DNA from: Macrotrachela quadricornifera
Lineage: Eukaryota; Rotifera; Eurotatoria; Philodinida; Philodinidae
Assembly: GCA_022393335.1 (NCBI GenBank)
Contig: JAJEKB010000362.1
Location: 112,442 to 176,441, forward strand
Direction: 5' to 3'
DNA length: 64,000 nucleotides
Made by a program: the position numbers and the translations under genes. This document shows, piece by piece, positions 13,285-24,934 of the stretch (positions within the stretch are counted from its first letter, which is position 1; each line of letters starts with the position of its first letter). The notes beneath the pieces are model-generated. The model had not been told where the DNA came from. It made no database searches and saw only the letters and a program-made list of their open reading frames with translations.

Positions 13285-15201
13285 TGTATATAAACCAAAA
13301 TTAGCTATTGACTGCTTCCTTTCTTTTTAGTGATTGTTTTATTATGTCTTTCTATAATCGATAGATGTATGTTGTACGAAAACGAATGTAATCAAATCAT
13401 TTTTTTCCCTATTCTGTTAATCTATGTGCAATCAAGCGTACTATAATGCATAGCAAGATTAAATATGATTTAGACATAAATATTGATCATGACGCATATA
13501 TAAACAGTACATAGTATTAACCAATAAACCAAATAAAAACTGATAACGTTACGAGTAAAAAAGTTTAATCAATTATTTGTATCTATTATCAAGCCATTTA
13601 ACATAAGATTAATTTATCAATTTATTTTCATAACATTTTACTATATTAATAAAAAATGTTTAGTTATTTTTATAATTTAGACAACTTTTTGTAACAAACC
13701 ATCGTTAAATAGGTAATAATGACGAAGGTGAAGTAGGGGCAAACAAGTATATTCTTGCCTTCTTTGTATTTTCCACGTAGCACATAATATTAATTCTTAA
13801 GGCTTCCTTCTCCTTAAAAAATATCAATTTTTGTCAAAAAATTCAAAATTGAAATAAATGCATCGGAAAATAGCCTATCTTCAGATCTTTCAATAATATG
13901 AATTTTTTTGGCGCTCTATTTCTAACAAGATATCCACGATGTACTACTCAAAAAAACCGGCTATTTTTGACTACTGTTTGGTTAATATCTCTGTCAAACG
14001 CCATAATATAGAGTTGAAAATTTTACCACAGCCTCATCACTTCAGCCTATTTGAACGTACCAGGATCGAGATTGGTTTTTGAGTCGTGGGGTAGGCCTTA
14101 AATGTGAAAGGTAGTTTCTAGGGTGATAGAAAATTGATAATAAAAATAGTGATTCTGGCCTCACAGTATAATCATAGTGTAATGTAAAAATATCAATCTT
14201 TTTGGTTTTAGAGATACAAAATATCCCTAGGAGAGAACATTCAGTCTTAACGACACCACTTTATTACTTTTCTCAATTTATGTGAAAAGAGTTTTGTGAC
14301 ACAAAAAGTCAGTTGCAGTAGTATTTTGCACTTTTTTAATATTTAGATATTCTCTGTTCCAATATAATGCTTGCTCATAGAGTCATCCAAGCATCATCTA
14401 ATCAATATCAGCATATCTTTTGTAAGTAGTTCCGTATTACTGACAAAACGATTATTGAATACTTTTTGAGTGCCAAATAAGAACTACTGCAAAGGATTCC
14501 AAATTAGAGATGAGATTGATATTCCGACCATAAGCAAAAAAAGAATCTAAAATCTTCGGAAACTTTAAACAATCAGGAGGATAACTACCTGGTATCTTTG
14601 TTTACGACTGCCTATAGTATGTTATGATCTAAGATCCTTTTCAAGGATCATTTTTTGTGCATAAATTCACAAAAAATCTAACATATCTTGATCTAACCTT
14701 TCTCTATAACTATAAATAGCGCTTATCTCTTTCGTCTTTTTACAAGGTTTATAAGAACTGATGAGACTAAAAGGAGTAAAGACTAATGGATTAAAGAATG
14801 TTTATACTTTAAGAAGGAAAGTTAGGTCAGAATGAGCTTGACTTCTCGCAGGCGTTTCTCTTTATGATGCCATATTGTACAGTAGGTGACTATGGTATTT
14901 AATAGTAAACAAAGATGTCAAAATAAAAAATAATATTTAAAAATTTATGAATTTTAAAAAGCTATTATAGCATTACACACAACTTTGATTGAGAATAAAA
15001 ATGTCAAAAATATAAATGAGAGTGGAAGAGATCTCTATTCCCATAAACTGTTATTGTCAACATTTTTATGTACGACCAAAGTTTACAGAATTGTTGTACC
15101 ATCTAACAATCTATTCACAATAAATTCTATAGCACTTTATGATCTATCAAATTAGCCAAAGCTAGAAAAACATTGGTTTTTGTATACAGGCCATACGATT
15201 A
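13285..15201. other. Intergenic region with repeat-like DNA
   Basis: No gene is seen. From about 13690 to 14360 the sequence is less AT-dominated and less homopolymeric than its surroundings and looks like an unrecognised interspersed repeat. A foldback element follows at 14585-14925. Confidence 0.5.
14585..14925. mobile_element. Imperfect foldback element
   Basis: Outer arms contain 'tatctttgtttac' near 14591 and its reverse complement 'gtaaacaaagatg' near 14907. Inner blocks 'ctaacctttc' near 14694 and 'ggaaagttag' near 14816 also pair. A perfect small hairpin GATCCTT-ttc-AAGGATC lies in the left half near 14635. There is no open frame. This is consistent with an old MITE-type insertion. 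Confidence 0.4.
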
Positions 15202-15237
15202 GGGGGGGGGGGGGGGGGGGGGGGACATCCCCCCCCC
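15202..15237. repeat. G-run / C-run hairpin
   Basis: A run of 23 G is followed by the four bases ACAT and a run of 9 C. It can fold as a G9:C9 hairpin, and the G-run alone could form a quadruplex. It marks the left side of the minisatellite plus hAT debris. The G count may be inaccurate, since homopolymers of this length are error-prone in sequencing. Confidence 0.7.
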
Positions 15238-15339
15238 TCTAAATTTTATCTTGCACTTTGCCTTTCTCCCTGAAACTTTTCTCAGGATATATATTGACGT
15301 ATTTCAATGTTTTAATTGGAGCAGATCCATCAGAAATAT

Positions 15340-15935
15340 ATGAAAAAGAAAGCAGTCTCTTGATTTTCCAAAGAGAAACAACCATTTTCTTTCAGGGAGA
15401 AAGTAGTTTACCGGTTTTGACAAGAGAAACCAGTTTATCAGTTTTCCAAAGAGAAAGCAGTCTCGTGGTTTTCCAAAGAGAAATACCCATTTTCTCTCAA
15501 AGATAAAGTAATTTATCAGTTTTCCAAAGAGAAATCAGTCTCATGGTTTTCCAAAGAGAAATCAGTCTTGTGGTTTTCCAAAGAGAAACAGTCATTTTCT
15601 CTTAGAGAGAACTCAGTTTTCAAGAGAGAAAGCAGTGTATCAGTTTTCCAAAGAGAAATACCCATTTTCTCTCAAAGATAAAGTAATTTATCAGTTTTCC
15701 AAAGAGAAATCAGTCTCGTGGTTTTCCAAAGAGAAACACCCGTTTTCTCTCAAAGATAAAGTAATTTATCAGTTTTCCAAAGAGAAACAGTCATTTTCTT
15801 TCAGAGAGAAACCAGCTTTCAAGAGAGAAAATAGTCTCGTGGTTTTCCAAAGAGAAAGCAGTCTCGTGGTTTTCCAAACAGAAACACCCGTTTTCTCTCA
15901 GAGAAAGTAATTTATCAGTTTTCTAAAGTTAGAAA
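15340..15935. repeat. Minisatellite with higher-order structure
   Basis: Many copies of a core close to 'gttttccaaagagaaa' recur, alternating with 'cagtctcgtg', 'acccattttctctca' and 'gataaagtaatttatca' segments. Larger blocks recur too: the 'tacccattttctctcaaag' type block occurs near 15484, 15659 and 15737. Parts stay open on the plus strand (15258-15506 and 15635-15910), giving repetitive peptides such as VFQRESSLVVFQRE. I see no reason to call these genes. The array runs directly into the hAT transposase remnant. Confidence 0.85.
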
Positions 15936-15949
15936 ATGGATGATTAAAG

Positions 15950-16477
15950 ATGTATTGTACTCCAATGCATTATAGACATGTAGGAACTGATCAAAAAATA
16001 TATGAAAGAACAGATGAACCACTATTATCTTTTCGAAAACTAAAAAACGAATTACCACAAGTGCATACTATAATAGAGAGCGTAAAGAATGGTATCAAAC
16101 GAAATAATGACAATGAAAAAATGGATGATGAACTTTGTCAGTTAGATATTGTTAAATATATTACGGTCAATGCACAATATTTAATACCTGAATGATTCAA
16201 GTTTTACCAGATTTTAGTAACTCTTTCAATAGGATCTAATGAATGTGAGCGCAGTTTTAATGCTCTCAAACGAATCAAAACAAGGCTAAGAAACAGTTTG
16301 TCAGAAACAGTATTAGAAACTGCTGTTAAATTCACAATATTAAAACCAAATGTTAGCGACAATGATTTGAATATGGTTGTGAAAAATTTCGACCTCAATC
16401 CCGGTCGAGCAAAAGCGCGCAATATCAAAATATATGTTCAAGAGAATGAAGATAATAGTGATGGTGAAATTGACTAA
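15950..16477 (+). pseudogene. hAT-family transposase remnant, C-terminal dimerisation region
   Basis: A single plus-strand frame runs from 15950 to a TAA at 16475-16477, with one in-frame TGA at 16193-16195. Downstream of the TGA is the signature of the hAT C-terminal dimerisation domain: LVTLSIGSNECERSFNALKR then IKTRLRNSLSE, matching the family pattern of a TLP/S-rich helix, ERSFS.L and RIKT.LR. Upstream the frame gives an acidic helical segment ending AQYLIPE, as in hAT enzymes just before this domain. The RNase H-like catalytic core and the N-terminal zinc finger are absent; the minisatellite lies where they should be. I call it a truncated, inactivated copy of the ZMYM/THAP0-like hAT group. 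Confidence 0.75.
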
Positions 16478-17355
16478 ATGGAAGAGCAACCGTTTACAAC
16501 AACAATCCTTTTTGAATAGTAGATAAGAACAGATTTTTGTATTTTACAATAATAAACTTATTTTCATCTCAGTTTTTATACTACTGTATTAGTGCAAATC
16601 AATAGTATGAGAGATAGAAATACTCATACTCGGTAGTAGACACCAAGAAAGTTCGAATTGAGAGCTATGTTTTGGTTTTTAAAAAAGCAGATGTAGTCGT
16701 TTCTCTTTGGCTTTGGGAGACTTTCTCCCTGAATTTTTCCCCCTCCTGAAGAAAATGAAACGAAAGCTCTGTTTGTATAAATAGTTTTACTTTATTTTTT
16801 CATATCAGTTGTTGTAATATCTCTTATAGAAGACATTCGACTTTTAAGGATTAATTGAAGTAATTATCTACAAGAAGGATCAGAAAGTGACAAGGAAGAA
16901 TATTTTAGTAAGATAATGCTTTATGTCAACTATCCTGATGATTACTAACAACAGTTGTTAAATTTTCTATGTATGTAGTTATCACATAGTAGAATTTTTC
17001 TATTTCAAGTTAGTCGACAAAGAATAAAGATATATTATTTGATAATGAAATAAACTTTCAAAATATTATTTTTAAATAAGAAGAATATTAAATGGAAGAA
17101 TTCTGAATTGTAAGCAAAATAAATCACGACAAATTCATATTAATACTTAGTTTTCGTATTTGACAATCAATTTCCTATGAATATGCTGAATTCGAAATCT
17201 TGTCTTTCCTATTGACTTATATAATTAACTACTATAAAAATGAAATTAATCATATCTGATTATCAATGAAAAAATTTTAAAATCTTCCAAAAATTCTTTA
17301 CAATAAATCTTTAATATGTTAAATATTATATTTTTCATGAAAAAATTCGCATAAT
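16478..17355. other. Intergenic DNA
   Basis: No gene seen. A short 'tttctccctgaa' motif near 16731 also occurs left of the minisatellite near 15263. It may be a boundary or sub-repeat of the same inserted unit. Confidence 0.5.
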
Positions 17356-18357
17356 TTAGAGAAGAATTTCTGATTGTACACTATCATAGTTTCGATCAAT
17401 ATTTTTCATTTCATTTTCTTTTCGTTTTCTTGCTGTTAATGTTTTTCGTCTTTGCCATCTTTCTGTTCGAATTCGTTGACTAAGACTTCGACATAAAAAT
17501 GACCATGGTTTTGGTCCAGCTGTACCTATATTAGGATATTTTTCATATAGAGTTTGTCCTATAGCTCGATATTCATGTTGTTCACGAAGACATGGCTTTA
17601 TTGACATAACCCATCGAGCTAATTCGTTAATAAAAGCTGCCCATTGTTTATGTATTGTATTTGTTTTAAGTGCATCTATTATATTAGCAGAAAAACTAGG
17701 CAATATACTTGGATATGTAAATACATAATCACATGATAATGATAATTCAGAAATATGTGATGAAGAATATGAATTACTATTATTATCATCATCATCATCA
17801 TTATTATTTTTATTATTAATAGTTGATTCTCGTTTAATATTTGATGATGAAGATGTCATAAATTGTTGTTGCTGTTTCCAATCATTATTTTCAATATCTT
17901 CTTCAGCAAATTTATAGATATGTTCAAGAATTTCCTACAAAATAATATATTAATGATTATAAAAATAACTATTTCATACCGGTGAATCAATAATTTGTTC
18001 ATTTTTTATATTCGAATTTTGTGTAGATTGCTAAGTAGAAAAAAAAATAAACACGAGACAATTCTTTTAAATAAATATATATAATAACATACAAATTTTT
18101 GTAATACATTCCAAAATTGTTTACGATCACGAAATGTAAAACCATATTCATTTTTAAATAAATGTTCAACATCATCACGATCCATTATTTCTAAATCTTC
18201 ATCACTAATATGTTGTTCTATGTAAATATCATATAAATAAAAACCTTTTTTTTTTTGATATCATATATAATTTACTTTCAATAATTGTAATCATTGTATC
18301 AGATATACCATATTGAAGAAGATATGATATATGTCGTTTAATATTCTTATTAGTCAT
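17356..18357 (-). CDS. SAM-like domain protein, paralog B
   Basis: Four exons in phase: 18357-18276, 18217-18093, 18030-17980 and 17934-17356, 278 residues. Exons 1-2 encode the SAM-like domain (LLQYGISDTMITII, DRDDVEHLFKNEYGF, RDRKQFWNVLQ); about 31 of 42 residues of exon 2 match paralog A by my hand alignment. The linker is Ser/Asn/Asp-rich and partly low complexity. The C-terminal block reads EYRAIGQTLYEKYPNIG, PWSFLCRSLSQRIR and then a basic region rich in Arg/Lys. Exon sizes 82 and 125 nt and the intron phases are the same as in paralog A, 4 kb downstream on the same strand, so a tandem duplication is well supported. The basic tail suggests nucleic-acid contact or a nuclear location, but that is inference. 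Confidence 0.8.
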
Positions 18358-19306
18358 ATTTAATTATGATGATAATAATTGCATTGGATATGTAATGTGA
18401 AATAGTGTAGTTTTATTTATTAATTTATTTTTTTTCTATTGATGATATGTTGGCGCGTGATATCAAACACGTTGTGATGAAAGTTTGTATTATGAATATG
18501 TTATTTACATTTTATAAATAAATCATCAATTTTCATCTCACACAATTGACAAATTGATTAGAATAAGAAAACATACTACACTTGAACTTTATAAAAAATA
18601 TCTACAATATATGTCCACAATTTCGAGATAATATCAAACTATTGGTTATAGTCTGGAACACATGATAGAGATAACAGTTGTCTAGTACTAGAACACTATT
18701 TAACAACTGTTGAATTACATACTGATTGACAAGGATTTTGTTGCACCAAAAGCAATAAAAATTAGAAGTATATTTTTTAGGTTTATTCATTTCGAAAAAT
18801 TTCTATTTATATGTATTTAAAAAAATAGATTATTATTCGTAGTCGATATAACTTGATTTACTTACTGTAAAATAAACATATGTAGAATAAATTTTTTAGA
18901 TATCTTTTCATTGGTAAATATTTTATGTAAATAGATTACATAAAATTTTATCTAAAGCATTAAAATCATGGATATATTACAATCTATATTTTCTACTAGC
19001 TTCATAAGAATCCTTATTTATTATAAATTTAGTTTCAATTTGATATGAGATTAATTTCGTTTTATGATATGTAAGAAATATTATAATCAAATTTTTATTA
19101 TGAAAAATGGAATTATCATATTTTGAAATGTATGCATAAAGAGAAAATAATAATTTGTATGTAATTATTAAAAGTGCTAGTTTATTTATATTTTAAATCG
19201 AAAATAAACAAACGAAATGACGTGATACATAGTTAATAACTAATTATATCAAAACGTATACAGAAAAAAAAAACAAAAAGATACTAAGTAATAACCTATC
19301 ATTTAT
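18358..19306. other. Intergenic DNA
   Basis: AT-rich DNA between SAM-like paralog B and the 3' end of the QSOX gene. No gene or clear structure seen. Confidence 0.5.
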
Positions 19307-22300
19307 TTAATAAATGAAAAAAAATATAAGAGAAAATAATGATAATAATAAATGATTATATCGTTGATTTCTTGCTGTATTTTGTTTGTCCGGTAAATCT
19401 TTTTGATTAGATTGTAAAGTATAATATTCTTTTAAATAATTATAAGTTTCATTTTCATCATATTCTAAAGCATTATTATTTTTATCAACTTGATGAACAC
19501 ATTTATTACATTGTTGTTTTGTTGGAAATTGTACTTTTGGCCAAGATGGATCATTTGATAATTCATCATTTTCAAGTCGTTTATTTACTTTATTATGACC
19601 TAAATATAATATAAAATAATAAAAAATTTATTTAAATTAAATAATTTACCTTTCCAAAGATATAAAACACTTTCTTTATAAGAATTAATTTCATTTTTAG
19701 CATTTGATGTCATATTCATAAAATGTTTTGAACATTCTTCACAAAGAAAAAATTTTTCAATAAAATTTTGAATTGCTAAGATTATATCTGTTGGTTTAGC
19801 ATCTGATTTTACTATATAAATATAAAAATACTTATTTATTTATTTATTTTTTGATAATTTACATTGTTTTTTTTCAGCAAGTATTGCTTGTTTAACAGTT
19901 AAACTGTGAAATAAAACCCATAATGAACATGTATAACCACGTTTACCTGAATCAGATCCTTTACAATGATCAAATTTTACTTCTGGTAATTTAATTGTCT
20001 ATTTAAAAAAAAATTGAAAAATTGAAAATATTTTTAATTCTATTTAACAATCAGTCATATTTATTCTTTTAAATACTTAACAAAACTTTTCAAATAGCAT
20101 TAAATTTTAAATAGTCATTCATCCGAGTACACTTAAAATGAAATAAATAACTACAGATGTTTATTAATTAATGGTTGATATTCAATAACAACATGTGCAA
20201 GTCATGTAATGAACGACGACCTCCTACTTCCTAAGTTTAATTAATAGTGCATATTTTTCGAGATTTTTATTTACTAATTGAAACTTTTGGGAAAAAAAAT
20301 ATATAGTATAATTGAAGATCCTACGTCTTTTCTTATAGGGAAGAGAATAGTAATTTAGGTTATAATTCGAAATCGACAAGAAAATGTATGACTATTAAAC
20401 ATTAAAGAGTAGGTAAATGAAATCCTTTTCAAATTACATGCAGAGTGTTTCGAACAAACTGTACGAAAAATAACTTCATTACCTATTAATCTTAATTTTT
20501 TTTTTCGAATGACAGGTACTATTACGAAGTTTTTTATTTAAACAGATCAACTTCACAAATACTGTTTAATATGTTATTGCTTTCGATTTGAGAGAAATTA
20601 CCCAAAACGTTGTTTTTAATAGTTCAATTTCTTGTATGTTTTTTTTGAGTCAGACCTTGCAGTATTATTTATATGTATTTGTGTTGATATGCCATTATAA
20701 AATGAATTCTGATAATGTCAAGACTACACGTCAGAAAGCTCATGGGATCAATTCATCAGTTACTGTTTAAAACGATAGTGCAACCTCAAAATATTCCAAA
20801 AATAAAAACGTAAGAAATTGAAACATTATAAGAACTACATTGACTAACAGTCTTTCTCAAATCAAAGAAAAAGATTAATTTCTCTATTTTGATTATTTTC
20901 AAAAATTAAGTAAAGATTAAAAAAAGAAATTTTATATTTTTATATATAATAAAATAAAATTACCGATGTTGAATTAATGTAATTTTGAAATTCTTTTGAT
21001 GTTAATGTTGTATGTTTATTCATAAAATTAATTAAATCATGAAGAAAACTTTTCATCATTTCACTTCCGGGATAATACTATGTAAAAAAAAAACAAAGTT
21101 TTATTTCCTTCTTTCTAATAATATATATTCTCTACTTTATGAAGTATATTAAGCCAAGCTTTAATATCATCATATGCTGATGTCAATTTCCTACGAAGAT
21201 CTCTAATCATCCAAACAACAGCACTATCAATATCAGTTAATGTTGGTCTCATCGAACCAATTACTTTTCTAAATAAATAAGAGAAAAATATGTTTGATTT
21301 TTTTCTTTTTTTTTAGTAAATATATAATTACTTTGAAGGTTTATTTATATGAGAAATAGGATTTTTGTTTAATACAAATTTTTCCATTGCTTTTGTTGAA
21401 TTAGTTCTACAAAAAATATAAATAAATATTACAAAAATTATATTCTTTTACTTACTGCTCCAATGAAATTTGTCCATTATTATCTCTTGTTCCTTTCCAA
21501 ATACTAACATCATGTATTATTGAATTTTTTAAAGGTAAACGATAAATTGGTTCTTTAGAAACAGTTTTTGAATTATTTAATACATACTACGAAAAAAAAA
21601 AGAAAATTTATTTTTTTTAAATATAAAATAAATATTTACAAGACTATAAAGTAGAATATCATCTGAAACGAATAATTGAAATTTTTTTATATGTTTTGGA
21701 ATTACAGTATTTAAATCATCTTTTGTCTTTGGTCTTAAAAAAAATCAAGTAATAATAAATAAATTTTTTTTTATAATTATAAAATAAAAAATATTTACTC
21801 AATCATTTGACGGATTGGCCAGGATTTTCCATAACAATGATGTGCAATTTTATTTATTTTTTTTATTGACCACATTAATATATCTTCTGGTGTTGTATCA
21901 TTATTTCGCATATTTGAATCAAATGCTAATTGTGTTGAATTTGTTAATGGACAAAATATTCGCCATTGAGGATAAGCATTATCAGGACAAACATCAACTT
22001 GTGCTGTTGTTTCTTCAGCACAATCATATGCACCGATTTTAATATATCTTGTCCAACCTAAAAAATTAAACAATAAAAAAATTTTTTTTATTTTCTTTTT
22101 TGACCTATTGCATATTGTGCGGCAGCTTCCCAACCAGGTTTAGCATGTTTACAAAAACCACAATAAGTAAGATATTGAAATATAAACCATACTGGATGAT
22201 GTATTTTAGAAGAATTTGTATTTGGCTTTAATAATGATGTCCAATTAGATCGTGTTAAATATTTTGTTTTATTCCATAACAATTGATCTTCATCATCATC

Positions 22301-22375
22301 ATCTTCAATAATATAAGTCCATGATAATGAAATAAGAAGAAAAAATATTAAAAGATATTTTGAAGAAAAATACAT
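19307..22375 (-). CDS. QSOX1: Quiescin sulfhydryl oxidase (QSOX)
   Basis: Ten exons join in phase: 22375-22105, 22057-21799, 21733-21640, 21586-21456, 21406-21332, 21268-21136, 21077-20964, 19998-19863, 19811-19650 and 19599-19307, 555 residues. QSOX enzymes make disulfides in secreted proteins and reduce oxygen to peroxide, using a thioredoxin domain fused to an Erv/ALR FAD domain. Seen here: a signal peptide (residues 1-21), a thioredoxin redox motif YCGFC (Cys72/Cys75), a second redox-domain region, then the Erv start [16 protein letters not shown], the flavin-proximal [11 protein letters not shown] and a C-terminal CNKC. The last residues form a membrane anchor. Intron 7 (19999-20963) is unusually long and holds no supported gene. 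The thioredoxin motif has Phe where vertebrate QSOX1 has His. Assignment to the family is firm; the paralog symbol is approximate. Confidence 0.92.
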
Positions 22376-23019
22376 CTGCAAATATGTATATCGTTAGTAA
22401 TAAGTGTACAATTGATTGAGTATACACAAGAAAAAGTTGAGAAAATAAGCCTTTTCACACATACAAATGCCTGATTGTCATAGACATATACATACATAAA
22501 TTGTTGTTTATATGATTAGCATGAAATCTTCTTCTTCTTTTTTTTTTCTTTTCTTTTTCTATTCTTTACTTATTTATTCGTTCTGTATATATTCCATGTA
22601 AAGCTTGAGATACACAATAGATGTTTTATCATCACCGTATCGTCTATATTCTCTCTATATGTTGCCCGTTGACTTGTTTCTTTCTTTAGATCAACCCAGT
22701 AGAGAACTACCATAGAATATATTTAGCAATCAACGTCATCATGTCATACTTTTCTTTTATCTCTTTTTCTTATCAATATTCGCATCAGAGATTATAAACG
22801 GATATCCCTAAAGAATTTCTCAGTAGTTCGTTGTTTTTTAATAATCAATAATCATATATTTATGTGTGCTTATTCATTGTTTTAGATGTTTTATTGCCTT
22901 TCCTTAATTCATATAACAATACAAAGAAGAAACCATCCTCTTCTCCTCATAATAAAGACATAAACACACACACATCGATAAAAATATAATGATGAATAAA
23001 TTTTTAGTTTTTATTTAAT
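22376..23019. other. Intergenic DNA between QSOX and GM2A-like gene
   Basis: About 640 bp, presumably holding the QSOX promoter and the 3' UTR of the GM2 activator-like gene. No coding frame seen. Confidence 0.5.
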
Positions 23020-23134
23020 TTATTTTTGTGGTTTGACGGAGAAACTGATGTCAAAACAACCAAAAATGTTACCAACAGAAGCTTTAAGATTAACATCGAA
23101 ATCACCAACACTTAACCATGAAGCATATCTTTAA

Positions 23135-23169
<35 letters not shown>

Positions 23170-23765
23170 ATATGAAATAAAACAAATAATAAAATACTTA
23201 CTCGGGAGCTTTTGGAATTTCAACATCCATTTCAATATCAAGATTTCGTGTTGTTACACTGACGGGGCAGTTACAATCGATACCATGTTTACGAAGGGTA
23301 TCTGGGCATGCACCGTCTTCATATTTAACAAGACGTTTCATTAAAGCACATAAATCAGTATATGAACTGTAAGATAAAAATATAAAAAACTAACTGAATC
23401 AAATTTAATTACTGACCATGAGCCAATTTGTTCACCTTCAACTTTATAGCAGTTAATAGGTAATTTGATACCACTGACAGTACGCATAATTTTGACATCA
23501 GCTTTAACAATACCTTTTATTTCTTCATTAGCAGCAATAGCAAATGAAATTTTTCCTGGTCCGGGTTGAATAATTGGCATTGGAGTGTAAGAAAGACGAT
23601 CGACCTTAACATTTCGTGATCCTAATTACATAAAATTAAAATAAATTCAATTTTTAATTTTTTTTTTTACATACCACAGTCGGTAAATTTCATTTCTTTG
23701 TATGTTTGTGCAGATGCATAAGCAACAAAGCAAAGAAAAACAACGATACAGCTTTTTGATATCAT
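23020..23765 (-). CDS. GM2A: Ganglioside GM2 activator-like lipid-binding protein
   Basis: Four exons in phase: 23765-23675, 23621-23417, 23366-23202 and 23128-23020, 189 residues (human GM2A has 193). GM2 activator is a soluble lysosomal ML-superfamily protein that lifts gangliosides from the membrane for beta-hexosaminidase A. Here a signal peptide ends near ASAQ (residue 20). The mature protein starts with the FTDCG motif typical of the family. It keeps eight cysteines in family order: FTDCG, PINCY, GSCSY, DLCAL, GACPD, IDCNC (two) and FGCFD. The segment PEYASWLSVGDF matches the family's 'LPSWLTTGNY' region. The order of cysteines favours GM2A over NPC2 or MD-2. Intron 3 carries a TAAA tetranucleotide repeat. 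In invertebrates these proteins may carry other lipids. Confidence 0.88.
23133..23172. repeat. AAAT tetranucleotide microsatellite in GM2A-like intron 3
   Basis: About ten AAAT/TAAA units, located between the exons 23366-23202 and 23128-23020. Confidence 0.9.
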
Positions 23766-24934
23766 TATTGTTGTATGTGTATTGTCAATATGATTTTAGT
23801 GCTTTACTAATTCTGATTAACTAAAATAAGTCGCCTTATATAGTATAGATCGAACAGCTGCTTCAGTTTCTGAGCTTTTCTTTTTTTATTTCCAAACACC
23901 TACATTTTAAATATTATTCTGCGTACGAATATACGAATAGCTTTTGAGAACAAAAAATTATTTGCATAGATGTGGATAAATATTAACAATAAAAAAATAA
24001 AAAAAGAAAGTTAACTGAAATAATAAGCATTGCTTATGTAGACATTTAATTCTTTTATTTAGTATTACATTTAAATTGTTTATAGAAAATTAATGTATTA
24101 TATGTCTAGAGAATTTTATTCATTCATAGAATGTTCTATGATCAACTGCATATCGTTTTGGTGTGGAATTTATAAATATCATTAGTTGTCATGATGGATA
24201 AATTAGTTTTATACGGAAAGGATAAGGTACATTGAGGTTTTTTGATTGTTTATTAACAGATTTTTTCACAAATAGTTCTTTGATAAATAAAAATGATTCG
24301 ATTAAGTTTAGATTCTGTATATGTAATTTAAGATCGACAAAAAAAGTTTTTTCAATTGTATAGTAATATATCATTAGAATAATTCATAAATGAACTAAAT
24401 CGAATTATTATCTTATTTAATTTAAAGAATTGAGGAATAATATTCAGTTTCATTATTGTTCAAGATATTATTAGATTTCGAACATAATCTAAATTTGATT
24501 AAGATAATTATTTAAAAGTTTTTTTTATCACTTTATGATTATTGTGTATTACGATGTATTTTCACCATAGTATAAGTATTAATAAAATCATCACTATTAT
24601 TCATCTATTGCGTTCTATTATTTTTGATCTATTAGTATTTTTGTGAAATAGATTAGTTAGAAGTAATATTATTGAGAAAAGGATACTCTTATCTAGTAAA
24701 CTGATTTATTTTCTATATTTTATTGGCTTTAGTTCTGTTTGAGAATACTAATATTTATATTTATATTTCGTTTTACTTATCTTTTTGTTATCATCGAACG
24801 TATAAGAGACTATATTTGAAGTGTTTGCGTTTAATAAGTATCAATTTATCTTTTTAAATATACTTTTGACGATAGTCAAAAAGTCGGCCTTAACCGCAAT
24901 TCCCTTGTTGAACATGAATAAGGCATAAAAAATG
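23766..24934. other. Intergenic DNA
   Basis: AT-rich sequence upstream of the GM2A-like gene. No gene seen. Confidence 0.5.

Noticed and set aside
16204..16428. Minus-strand frame opposite the hAT remnant
   Set aside because: Antisense shadow of the clear hAT dimerisation motif on the plus strand.
20588..20770. Small plus-strand frame inside QSOX intron 7
   Set aside because: No domain, no promoter or splice support; probably chance in a long intron.
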